From an uncultured Prevotellaceae bacterium (GTDB lineage Bacteria > Bacteroidota > Bacteroidia > Bacteroidales > Bacteroidaceae): a stretch of DNA of 64,000 bases. Location: the NCBI GenBank assembly GCA_947176895.1, contig CAMWSK010000006.1, forward strand, positions 27,417-91,416, written 5' to 3'. The position numbers were made by a program, and so were the translations under genes. Each line of letters begins with the position of its first letter. Position 1 is the first letter of the stretch. Positions 17,686-25,684 of this stretch are shown here, piece after piece. The notes beneath the pieces were generated by a model that had not been told where the DNA came from, searched no databases, and saw only the letters and a program-made list of their open reading frames with translations.

Positions 17686-19863
17686 ATGAACAAGATATGC
17701 TTATCCCTTGCTTTGGCGGCACTGGTCGGCACAGCCGCCGCACAAACGGAAACGAAGGCGGACACCTCGCTGCTGCAATACGTTGACCCGCTTATCGGCT
17801 CGGGCGGCCACGGACATGTGGGCGTGGGTGCCAACGTGCCGGGCGGCATGGTGATGGCCGGGCCCACGGTGGCCGGCACGGGATGGGACCGGACATCGGG
17901 ATACCATTATTCGGACGACAGGATTGTGGGCTTCGCACAGACGCACCTCTCGGGCACGGGATGCGCCGACCTGGGCGACATCGCCCTCATGCCCGCGATG
18001 CAGCCTGTGGAGCTGTCGCGCGAGGGGCTGGCCGGCACCTTCTCCCACGCCACCGAGGTGGCCCGCCCCGGCTACTATGCCGTCACCCTCGAGCGCGACC
18101 AGGTGAGGGTGGAAGCCACGGCCACCGACCGTGTGGCCCTTTATCGTTTCACCTTTCCCAAGGGCAGCAACAACGCCCGCGTGGTCATCGACCTGAAGAA
18201 TGCCGTGGGCGACCGGCTGGCCGCTTCGCGTATCTTCCAGATTGACGAGTACTCGCTGGCCGGCTTCCGCCACAGCCACGGGTGGGCCGCCGACCAGCAG
18301 CTGTGGTTCTACATTCGGTTCGACAAGCCCATCCACCGCTTCCTCAGCGAGCGTCCCTCCTCGCCCTATGCCCAGGCCACCTTCGAGGTGGAGGCCGGAG
18401 ACCGGGTGATGGCCAAGGTGGCGCTCTCGCCCACGGGCGAGATGGGTGCCATGCTCAACATGAGGGCCGAGCTGCCCGGCTGGGATTTCCAACAGGTGAG
18501 AGACATGGCCGCCGGGCGATGGAACGCCGAGCTGGCCCGCATCCGGGCCGAGCTGCCCACACGCGAGCAGATGCGCACCTTCTACACGGCGCTCTATCAC
18601 ACACTCTTCGCGCCCCAGTTGTGGAACGACGTGACGGGTGACTATCGCGGGGCTGACAAGAAGGTGCACTACGGGGCCATGTGGAACAACCTGACCACCT
18701 GGAGCCTGTGGGACACCTACCGCGCCCTGCACCCGCTCTACACGCTCATCATGCCCCACCGTATGCCCGACCTCATCAACACGCTTCTCTCCATCACCCA
18801 AGAGCAGGGCGAGCTGCCCGTGTGGCACCTGGCGGGCAACGAGACCTATTGCATGGTGGGATGCCCCGCCGTGCCCGTGCTGGCCGACCTGATTGTCAAG
18901 GGAGTGGTGCCCCGGGGACAGCGGCAGAACGCCTTCGCCGCCATCGTGAAGAGCCTGACGAGGGACAGCCGCGGCCTGCCCTGGATGTGGAGCCACGGCT
19001 ATGTGCCCGACGATGTAGGTGAGGGCGAGAGCGTGTCCAAGTCACTGGAATACAGCCTGGCCTTCGGTGCCGCGCAGCAGGCCGCCTCTGCCCTGGGCCT
19101 GAAGGAGGACAGCGCCGCGCTGGAAGCGGGCGCACAAGGCTACCGGAAACTCTTCGATGCCGGCCGCCGCTATATGATGCCCCGGCTGCGCGACGGCTCG
19201 TTCAAGCCCATGCCCGGCTTCAACCCTTGCCACCAGACCGCGGAGTACACCGAGGGGACGCCCTGGCAATATGCCTGGCTCGTGCCCCACGACGTGCCCG
19301 GACTGGTGAGCCTCTACCCCTCGCCCCGGGATTTCGCCCTTCACCTGGACAGCCTGTTTCTGGCCTCCGGCGCGTTGAACGCGGATGCCAACCCCGACAT
19401 CACCGGTCTCATCGGCCAATATGCCCACGGCAACGAACCCGGCCATCACATTCCCTACCTATATAATTATGTGGGCCGGCCCTGGAAAACCGCTGAAATC
19501 GTCAACCAAATCAAGACCACCCTCTACAGCGACCGCCCCGACGGCCTTTGCGGCAACGAGGATGTGGGGCAGATGTCTGCCTGGTACGTCCTCTCGGCTC
19601 TCGGCCTCTATCAGGTGGAGCCCGCCTCCGACCGCTTCCAGATAGGCACGCCCTCCGTGAACCGCGCCACCCTGGATGTGGGTGGTGGCCGCACGTTCAC
19701 CATCACGGCCCGCAAGACCGGTCCCGCGAACATCTATGTGCAGGACATCAAGCTCAACGGCAAGCCTTGGCCGCATACCTATATCCTCTACAAGGACATC
19801 GTGGCCGGCGGCACCCTCGAGTTCACCATGAGTGCAAAACCCGGGAAAGGGAAGTGGGGATAA
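17686..19863 (+). CDS. GH92 alpha-mannosidase
   Basis: A 725-residue calcium-dependent exo-alpha-mannosidase that trims N-glycans or mannans. A signal peptide covers about residues 1-19. The N-terminal beta-sandwich starts at YVDPLIGSGGHGH, which is diagnostic of GH92. The (alpha/alpha)6 domain carries SLWDTYRALHP, the EYTEGTPWQYAWLVPHD block, YAHGNEPGHHIPYLYNY and GNEDVGQMSAWYVLSALG, which hold the catalytic acid and base region. It stands alone with its own promoter and is followed directly by a CATG-repeat block. Linkage specificity cannot be read from the sequence. Confidence 0.95.
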   Translation: MNKICLSLALAALVGTAAAQTETKADTSLLQYVDPLIGSGGHGHVGVGANVPGGMVMAGPTVAGTGWDRTSGYHYSDDRIVGFAQTHLSGTGCADLGDIALMPAMQPVELSREGLAGTFSHATEVARPGYYAVTLERDQVRVEATATDRVALYRFTFPKGSNNARVVIDLKNAVGDRLAASRIFQIDEYSLAGFRHSHGWAADQQLWFYIRFDKPIHRFLSERPSSPYAQATFEVEAGDRVMAKVALSPTGEMGAMLNMRAELPGWDFQQVRDMAAGRWNAELARIRAELPTREQMRTFYTALYHTLFAPQLWNDVTGDYRGADKKVHYGAMWNNLTTWSLWDTYRALHPLYTLIMPHRMPDLINTLLSITQEQGELPVWHLAGNETYCMVGCPAVPVLADLIVKGVVPRGQRQNAFAAIVKSLTRDSRGLPWMWSHGYVPDDVGEGESVSKSLEYSLAFGAAQQAASALGLKEDSAALEAGAQGYRKLFDAGRRYMMPRLRDGSFKPMPGFNPCHQTAEYTEGTPWQYAWLVPHDVPGLVSLYPSPRDFALHLDSLFLASGALNADANPDITGLIGQYAHGNEPGHHIPYLYNYVGRPWKTAEIVNQIKTTLYSDRPDGLCGNEDVGQMSAWYVLSALGLYQVEPASDRFQIGTPSVNRATLDVGGGRTFTITARKTGPANIYVQDIKLNGKPWPHTYILYKDIVAGGTLEFTMSAKPGKGKWG

Positions 19864-19866
19864 TTG

Positions 19867-19995
19867 ACATGTGCATGTTTGGGGAAATACATGTTCATCT
19901 TTTTCAGAAACATGTTCATGTTTTTCAAAAACGTGTTGATGTTTTTCCCGAAGGTCTCGAGGCGGGGATTTTTTTACAGACGGATGAAATTCATC
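19867..19995. repeat. CATG 21-bp tandem repeat, block A
   Basis: Four consecutive units of about 21 bp, each A-run, CATG/CGTG-rich core, T-run (for example AAACATGTTCATGTTTTTC), spanning 19867-19949. A tail follows that contains GGCGGGGATTTTTTTACAGAC and ATTCATC. The same order of units and tail is seen in reverse at 28351-28470. It is intergenic, after the GH92 stop. Confidence 0.85.
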
Positions 19996-20098
19996 GGGCT
20001 CGCCTTAATTACTTGACTTTCTTGTAAAGAAAAGTTTAAAATCACAAAAAAGGACAAGAAAACGAAAGAAAGTGGCCTTGGGTTGGGCAGAAAGTTTG

Positions 20099-20106
20099 TA
20101 CATTTG
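20099..20106 (+). promoter_or_regulatory. -7 promoter box of the efflux operon
   Basis: TACATTTG fits the consensus, with TTGG-rich sequence about 20 nt upstream. It lies 29 nt before the ATG of the TolC-like gene. Confidence 0.55.
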
Positions 20107-20134
20107 TGCCGGAAAAACATAGGAATACAGGAAT

Positions 20135-21475
20135 ATGAGACTGAGAAAATGGATGATGGCGGTCGTGGTTCTGCTGATGGCGGGAGCAAAAGGTGCGGCG
20201 CAGCAGTGGACATTGGAGCAGTGCATCAACCACGCGCTGGAGCATAACATCCAAATCCGGCAGGCACGCGTGCAGCAGCAACAGGGCGATGTCAGCCTGT
20301 GGCAGGCACGCGGACAGCTGTTCCCCAACCTCAACTTCAGCACGTCCCACTCCCTGGGCTACCGGCCCTTTGAACAGAGCACCCAGATGGTGCACGACGG
20401 CCAGGTAACCACTTCCGACAACAAAACCACATACTCCGGCTCCTATGGCCTGAGCACCAACGTGACGCTGTGGAACGGCGGGGTGAACTACAAAAACATC
20501 GAGGCACAGAAGTTGCAGAACCGCCTCACGGAACTCAGCACCGAACAGAACGAACTATCGATACAGGAGCAGATAGCCACGCTCTATGTGCAGATCCTCT
20601 ACAGCCGCGAGGCCGTGGAGGTGAACCGCCGGATGGAGCAGACCGCCCGCAGCCAGTATGAGCGGGCCCGTGTGATGCAGGAGCAAGGGCAGATGTCCCC
20701 TGCCGACGTGAAGCAGATGGAGGCGCAATGGCGCTCGGCCGAATACGACATCGTGAACGGAGAGACCGCCCTGGCCGACTACAAGCGCCAGCTCAAGAGC
20801 CTGCTGCAGCTGCCCATGGAGCAGGACTTCGACGTGGCGCCCCGTGTGCCTTCGGACGAACAGGTGATGGCTCCCCTGCCCTCGAAAGAGGGCACGCTGG
20901 CCGCCGCCCTGCAGTCGCGCCCCGAGATACGCAGCGCAGAGCTGGGCATCGATGTGGCCGACCTGCAGCTGGATATCGCACGCCGGGGCTTCCTGCCCAC
21001 GGTTTCCGTGGGCGCCTCGCTCGGCGACAACCACTTCAGTGCAAGCGCCAACCCCTATGGCGAGCAGCTCAAGCGCAACCTGAACCTCAGTGCAGGCGTC
21101 ACCGTCAGCGTGCCCATCTTCGATAATCGCCACAACCGTGCGGCTGTGAGGAAGGCGCGTCTGGGCAGGCTTGACTCGCGGCTCGACCTGCAGGACCGCC
21201 GCCTTGCGCTGAGCAGCACCATCGAGCGGTTGTGGCTCGATGCCAACAGCAATCTGCAGAAGTTCGTGGCGGCACGCACACAGACCGAGAGCCGGCAGGA
21301 GAGCTACGCCTTGCTCGACGAGCAGTTCGCCGCCGGACTGAAGAACGTGGTGGAGGTGCAGGAGGGGCGCGACCAGTTGTTGCAAGCCAAGCAGAACGAG
21401 CTGCAGAGCAAATACAACGCGCTGCTCAACCGCCAGTTGCTGGCCTTCTATACGGGGCAGCCGATGACGCTTTAG
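20135..21475 (+). CDS. TolC-family outer membrane efflux protein
   Basis: The outer-membrane channel of a tripartite exporter. Its 446 residues start with a signal peptide ending near AAQQ, then WTLEQCINHALEHNIQI, the usual first helix of TolC proteins. Two repeats rich in long coiled-coil helices follow, as expected for the periplasmic tunnel. It is the first gene of a co-directional run with the adaptor, ATPase and permease and provides their exit duct. Substrate is unknown; MacAB-type partners export macrolides, peptides or lipids in other bacteria. Confidence 0.92.
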   Translation: MRLRKWMMAVVVLLMAGAKGAAQQWTLEQCINHALEHNIQIRQARVQQQQGDVSLWQARGQLFPNLNFSTSHSLGYRPFEQSTQMVHDGQVTTSDNKTTYSGSYGLSTNVTLWNGGVNYKNIEAQKLQNRLTELSTEQNELSIQEQIATLYVQILYSREAVEVNRRMEQTARSQYERARVMQEQGQMSPADVKQMEAQWRSAEYDIVNGETALADYKRQLKSLLQLPMEQDFDVAPRVPSDEQVMAPLPSKEGTLAAALQSRPEIRSAELGIDVADLQLDIARRGFLPTVSVGASLGDNHFSASANPYGEQLKRNLNLSAGVTVSVPIFDNRHNRAAVRKARLGRLDSRLDLQDRRLALSSTIERLWLDANSNLQKFVAARTQTESRQESYALLDEQFAAGLKNVVEVQEGRDQLLQAKQNELQSKYNALLNRQLLAFYTGQPMTL

Positions 21476-21529
21476 ACCGTGTGCGGCCATCCCGAAAAAA
21501 CAAACAGAAACAAGCATAGCAAGACAGAT

Positions 21530-22726
21530 ATGAAAAGAGTTTTTCTTCCAGGTCTCCTCTTGGCACTGACCCTTATGGGCTGTGGCAAGAAAATCCGGAT
21601 GGAGTGCGTGACGGCGAAGGTGGGCCACGCGGATATCCAGAACAGCGTGACGGCCACGGGAACCATAGAACCGGTGACCTCGGTGGATGTGGGCACACAG
21701 GTGAGCGGCATCGTGAGCCATATCTTCGTGGACTATAACTCGCCCGTGAAGAAGGGGCAGGTGATTGCCCAGCTGGACATGGTGAACCTGCAGAGCGAAC
21801 TGTCGGGCGCACAGGCCAACCTGCGCAGCGCACGGGCCAACCTCAAAAGCCTGCAGAGCGCACTCGACTATCAGACGGCGAACTATGAGCGTTACACCCG
21901 TCTGTATGAAAAAGGCCTGATCAGTGCCAACGACTATGAACAGGCACGGCTGAGCCACGAACAGGCCGTGCGCAGCCACGAACAGGCAGCCCAGGCCGTG
22001 TCGCAGCAGGTGGAGAACGTGAAGCGGGCGCAGACCAATCTGGACTACGCCACCATCACCAGTCCCATCGACGGCGTGGTGCTGAGCAAAGAGGTGGAGG
22101 AGGGCCAGACCGTGGCATCCTCCTTCAACACCCCCACGCTCTTCAAGATAGCGCAGGACCTCACCGACATGCGCGTCATCGCGGACGTCGACGAGGCCGA
22201 CATAGGCCAGGTGAAGGAGGGGCTGCCCGTCACCTTCACCGTGGACGCCTATCCCGACGACCTGTTCCGCGGCCGGGTGACGCAGGTGCGCCAGCAGGCC
22301 ACCACGGAGAGCAATGTGGTGACCTACGAGGTGGTCATCTCCGCGCCCAATGCCGACCTGAAACTTAAACCGGGCCTCACGGCCAGCGTCAACATCCTCA
22401 CGCTTGACGTGCCCGATGCCCTGGCCGTTCCTTCCCGGGCCCTGAAGTTCACCCCCTCGCCCGACATGCTGGCCGAGGGCGAGAGCATAGAGGACAAGCC
22501 CGAGGCACCGCATAAGGTGTGGGTGAAGGAGGGCGCCGTGTATCGCGCCGTTCCCGTGACGGTGGGCGAGTCGAGCGCCACACACACACAAATCCTGAGC
22601 GGCGTGGCCGAGGGACGCGAGGTGGTGGTGGACATCCGTGCCAAGAGCGACGCGCCCGAGGAAGAGCTGGAGAACCCCTTCATGCCCAAACGTCCCGCTT
22701 CGAAGAAGGACGGAAAAAAGAAATAA
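21530..22726 (+). CDS. MacA-like periplasmic adaptor (membrane fusion) lipoprotein
   Basis: A 398-residue adaptor that bridges the permease and the TolC-like channel. The start at 21530 is chosen because it begins a lipoprotein signal, with the lipobox LMGC near residues 14-17. The longer frame from 21479 adds an unlikely extension. The order is barrel-lipoyl half (PVTSVDVGTQVSGIV), a long coiled coil (about 90-165), the second lipoyl half (TITSPIDGVVLSKEVEEGQTV), then the beta-barrel (KLKPGLTASVNI) and the membrane-proximal domain. It sits between tolC-like and ATPase genes, 6 bp from the latter. Confidence 0.92.
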   Translation: MKRVFLPGLLLALTLMGCGKKIRMECVTAKVGHADIQNSVTATGTIEPVTSVDVGTQVSGIVSHIFVDYNSPVKKGQVIAQLDMVNLQSELSGAQANLRSARANLKSLQSALDYQTANYERYTRLYEKGLISANDYEQARLSHEQAVRSHEQAAQAVSQQVENVKRAQTNLDYATITSPIDGVVLSKEVEEGQTVASSFNTPTLFKIAQDLTDMRVIADVDEADIGQVKEGLPVTFTVDAYPDDLFRGRVTQVRQQATTESNVVTYEVVISAPNADLKLKPGLTASVNILTLDVPDALAVPSRALKFTPSPDMLAEGESIEDKPEAPHKVWVKEGAVYRAVPVTVGESSATHTQILSGVAEGREVVVDIRAKSDAPEEELENPFMPKRPASKKDGKKK

Positions 22727-22732
22727 GGCGGC

Positions 22733-23494
22733 ATGGACGAGAGCAAAGACAGAAAGGTGGTCATCGAGCTGCGCGACGTGAGGCGTGAGTTCCGTGTGGG
22801 CGACGAGGTGGTGAAAGCATTGCGGGGCGTCAGCTTCAAGATCTGCGAGGGCGAGTTCGTGACCATCATGGGCACCTCGGGCAGCGGCAAGAGCACGTTG
22901 CTCAACCAGCTCGGCTGCCTGGACACACCCTCCTCGGGCGAATACATCCTGGACGGAGTGCCCGTGCGCCGCATGAAACGCTCGCAGCGGGCCGTGCTGC
23001 GCAACCGCAAGATAGGCTTCATCTTCCAGAACTATAACCTGCTGCCCAAGACCACAGCCGTGGAGAACGTGGAGCTGCCCCTGCTCTACAACAACGCCTA
23101 CAACGCCAAACAGCGGCGTGAGGCCGCCATAGCGGCCCTGCAAAGCGTGGGACTGGGCAACCGGCTGGAGCACAAGAGTAACCAGATGTCCGGAGGACAG
23201 ATGCAGCGTGTGGCCATCGCCCGCGCACTGGTGAACAGTCCTGCCGTGATTCTGGCCGACGAGGCCACGGGCAACCTGGACACACGCACCAGCTTCGAGA
23301 TTCTTGTGCTCTTCCAGCAACTGCACCGCCAGGGGCGCACCATCATCTTCGTGACCCACAATCCCGAGATAGCCCAGTACAGCAGCCGAAACATCGTGCT
23401 GCGCGACGGGCACATCTGCGAGGACCTGCAGAACGGCAACATCCGGGATGCCGCAGCCGCGCTGGCCGCCCTGCCCAAGAATGCCGACGACTGA
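22733..23494 (+). CDS. MacB/LolD-type ABC transporter ATP-binding protein
   Basis: Powers the exporter by ATP hydrolysis. Its 253 residues contain Walker A GTSGSGKST (about 45-53), Q-loop FIFQNYNLLPKT, the signature MSGGQMQRVAIARAL, Walker B VILADEATGNLD and the switch His in IFVTHN. Unlike E. coli MacB, ATPase and permease are separate polypeptides, as is usual in this phylum. About 20 C-terminal residues (NIRDAAAALAALPKN) extend beyond the core. The permease gene follows after about 50 bp. Confidence 0.95.
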   Translation: MDESKDRKVVIELRDVRREFRVGDEVVKALRGVSFKICEGEFVTIMGTSGSGKSTLLNQLGCLDTPSSGEYILDGVPVRRMKRSQRAVLRNRKIGFIFQNYNLLPKTTAVENVELPLLYNNAYNAKQRREAAIAALQSVGLGNRLEHKSNQMSGGQMQRVAIARALVNSPAVILADEATGNLDTRTSFEILVLFQQLHRQGRTIIFVTHNPEIAQYSSRNIVLRDGHICEDLQNGNIRDAAAALAALPKNADD

Positions 23495-23547
23495 TATCGC
23501 GTTGTGGTTCTCCTTATATTATAATATGGTATAACAACACAAGAGGA

Positions 23548-24768
23548 ATGAATTTTACCAACCTCATGAAAGTGGCCGTCACGGCCATCCTGAGCAACAA
23601 ATCGCGCACACTGCTCTCCACGCTCGGCATCATCATCGGTGTGGCGGCCGTGATAGCCATGATGGCCATAGGCGAAGGCTCGAAGAAAAGCATCCGCACC
23701 GAGCTGTCGAAGATGGGCACCAACCTCATCACCATACGCCCCGGGGCCGACATGCGCGGCGGCGTGAGGCTGGACGCATCGGCCATGCAGACACTCAAGC
23801 CCTCGGACTATGAGGCCATTCTTTCCCGGGCATCGCTTGTGAAGCTCGTCAGCCCCGAGGTGACAGCCAGCGGCCAGGTGATACACGGATCCAAAAACAC
23901 ACAGAGCACCATCTACGGCGAGATGCCCGAGTTCCTGGACATCCGCCTGTGGGAAATCAAAGACGGCGACAGCTTTACCGAGGACGATGTGAAGCGCAGC
24001 GCCAAGGTGTGTCTGGTGGGAACCACCGTGGTGGAGGAGCTTTTCGGAGACAAGAACTACAACGCCGTGGGGCAATATATCCGCTTCCGCAACATCCCCT
24101 TCCAAATCATCGGGGTGCTGAGGAGCAAGGGTGCCAACTCCTGGGGCATGGACCAGGACAACCTGGTCGTGGCGCCCTATACCACCGTGATGAAGCGCAT
24201 AGCGGCGCAGACCTACCTCAACAGCATCACGGCCAGTGCAATCAGTGAGGAGCAGAGCGAGGCCGCCATCAGCCAGATAACATCCATCCTTCGCGAGACC
24301 CATAAGCTCGGCGAGGGCACCCCCGACAACTTCACCATTCATTCACAGCAGGAGATGATGTCCACCATGGACACCACGCTCACCACCGTGCAGACCGTGC
24401 TGGTGGTGGCCGCGGCCTTCTCGCTCCTGGTGGCCGGCATCGGCATCATGAACATCATGCTTGTGAGCGTCACCGAGAGGACCAGGGAAATAGGTCTGCG
24501 CATGAGCGTGGGGGCCAGAGGGCGTGACATCTCGCGCCAGTTCCTGCTTGAGAGCGTGATGATCAGCCTCTGCGGAGGATTCATCGGCGTGCTCCTGGGC
24601 TATGGCATGTCCTGGGCGGCGCAACACATGGGCTTTCCCGCCGTGGTGCCGTTGTGGAGCGTGGTGGTCAGCTTCGGCGTATGCGCTTTCATCGGCCTGG
24701 TGTTCGGGTATATTCCCGCACGGAAGGCCGCACGTCTCGACCCCATCGAGGCTATCCGATACGAATAA
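23548..24768 (+). CDS. MacB-type ABC transporter permease
   Basis: A 406-residue permease of the MacB/FtsX class: an N-terminal membrane helix (about 20-42), a large periplasmic domain (about 45-275) and three C-terminal helices (about 280-400) ending in IPARKAARLDPIEAIRYE, the family tail. The region TERTREIGLRMSVGARGRDI is the conserved coupling loop after the second helix. It pairs with the ATPase just upstream. The class moves substrates from the periplasm through TolC by mechanotransmission. Confidence 0.93.
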   Translation: MNFTNLMKVAVTAILSNKSRTLLSTLGIIIGVAAVIAMMAIGEGSKKSIRTELSKMGTNLITIRPGADMRGGVRLDASAMQTLKPSDYEAILSRASLVKLVSPEVTASGQVIHGSKNTQSTIYGEMPEFLDIRLWEIKDGDSFTEDDVKRSAKVCLVGTTVVEELFGDKNYNAVGQYIRFRNIPFQIIGVLRSKGANSWGMDQDNLVVAPYTTVMKRIAAQTYLNSITASAISEEQSEAAISQITSILRETHKLGEGTPDNFTIHSQQEMMSTMDTTLTTVQTVLVVAAAFSLLVAGIGIMNIMLVSVTERTREIGLRMSVGARGRDISRQFLLESVMISLCGGFIGVLLGYGMSWAAQHMGFPAVVPLWSVVVSFGVCAFIGLVFGYIPARKAARLDPIEAIRYE

Positions 24769-24799
24769 ACAGGTGTAACAAACAATAAAACGATAAGAT

Positions 24800-25429
24800 A
24801 TGAAAAAGCTTATTCTGATGATTCTCGCCCTCATCCCCGTGATGGTCATGGCCAAAGGCGACGACAGCAAGTATCTGACGGGCGCAGTGCCCGAGGAGAA
24901 CGGACAGGTGGTGTTCCGGAAAACCTTCACGGTGAAAGGTAAGACCGATGCCGAGATTCTGAAGGTGCTCATGGCTTGGACACAGAATCTGGTGGATGAA
25001 AGCATCCCTGCCCCCGGGCAATATGCCCGCGTGATGGGAACCGATGAGCGGAGCACCACGGTACGCGTGTGCCAGTGGCTGGTGTTCAAGAACAAGCCGC
25101 TCTACCTCGACCGTGCCCGCATGCGCTATCAGCTCAACGCACAGGTGGACGGCGGACGCGTCACCCTGAGCCTTTCGCAGATACGTTACTATTATGGCGA
25201 GCATGAGGACCTGGACAGAAACGCCGACATACGGGCAGAGGAATGGATTACCGACGCCGAGGCCCTGAACAAGCAAGGCACCAAGCTCTATCCCAAGAGC
25301 GGCAAGTTCCGCCGCAAGACCGTGGACTATGTGCAGCAGCTCTTCGCCGGTGCCATGGACAGTTTTGAGCAGGACAGCGAGCCCGTGAAGGCCTCGGCGC
25401 CCGTTCGCCGTAATGTGGTGGAGGGATAA
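24800..25429 (+). CDS. DUF4468-like exported protein
   Basis: 209 residues with a signal peptide (about 1-18, cleavage after VMA-K). The mature protein opens with PEENGQVVFRKTFTVKGKTDAEILK, the typical beginning of DUF4468 proteins, whose role is unknown. The C-terminal 30 residues are polar and probably flexible. It lies 31 bp after the permease gene in the same direction and 3 bp before a small membrane protein gene, so it is likely part of the efflux operon. A distant relative is at 3213. Confidence 0.8.
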   Translation: MKKLILMILALIPVMVMAKGDDSKYLTGAVPEENGQVVFRKTFTVKGKTDAEILKVLMAWTQNLVDESIPAPGQYARVMGTDERSTTVRVCQWLVFKNKPLYLDRARMRYQLNAQVDGGRVTLSLSQIRYYYGEHEDLDRNADIRAEEWITDAEALNKQGTKLYPKSGKFRRKTVDYVQQLFAGAMDSFEQDSEPVKASAPVRRNVVEG

Positions 25430-25432
25430 TCC

Positions 25433-25684
25433 ATGGCACAGGACGTCAACGAGATGCTGCGCAGGCAGCAGGAAGAGGTGGAGCGCATACGTGCCCGCCG
25501 GAGCAAGGGCTCCGGTGCGGTGAAGCGCACGCTGAGAACCGTGCTCAATGTGCTTTTCCTGGCCGCAGCCGTGGTGGGTTTCATCTTCTATTTCCAGGAT
25601 GAATACCACGACACGGGTCTGCTCATCATCATTGCCGGCATGGTTCTGAAGGTGTTGGAATTTTTAATCCGCCTGTTGGGATGA
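25433..25684 (+). CDS. Small two-helix membrane protein
   Basis: 83 residues. An N-terminal charged coiled-coil segment (NEMLRRQQEEVERIRARRSK, about 6-25) precedes two predicted membrane helices (about 38-53 and 61-82). There is no signal peptide and no family I can name. It is translationally linked to both sides: its ATG is 3 bp after the DUF4468 stop and its TGA overlaps the porin ATG as ATGA. Confidence 0.7.
   Translation: MAQDVNEMLRRQQEEVERIRARRSKGSGAVKRTLRTVLNVLFLAAAVVGFIFYFQDEYHDTGLLIIIAGMVLKVLEFLIRLLG

Noticed and set aside
20555..23413. 952-codon open frame on the minus strand
   Set aside because: It lies antisense to the TolC, MacA and ATPase genes, has a His/Gly/Val-rich composition typical of GC-rich shadow frames, and shows no domain.
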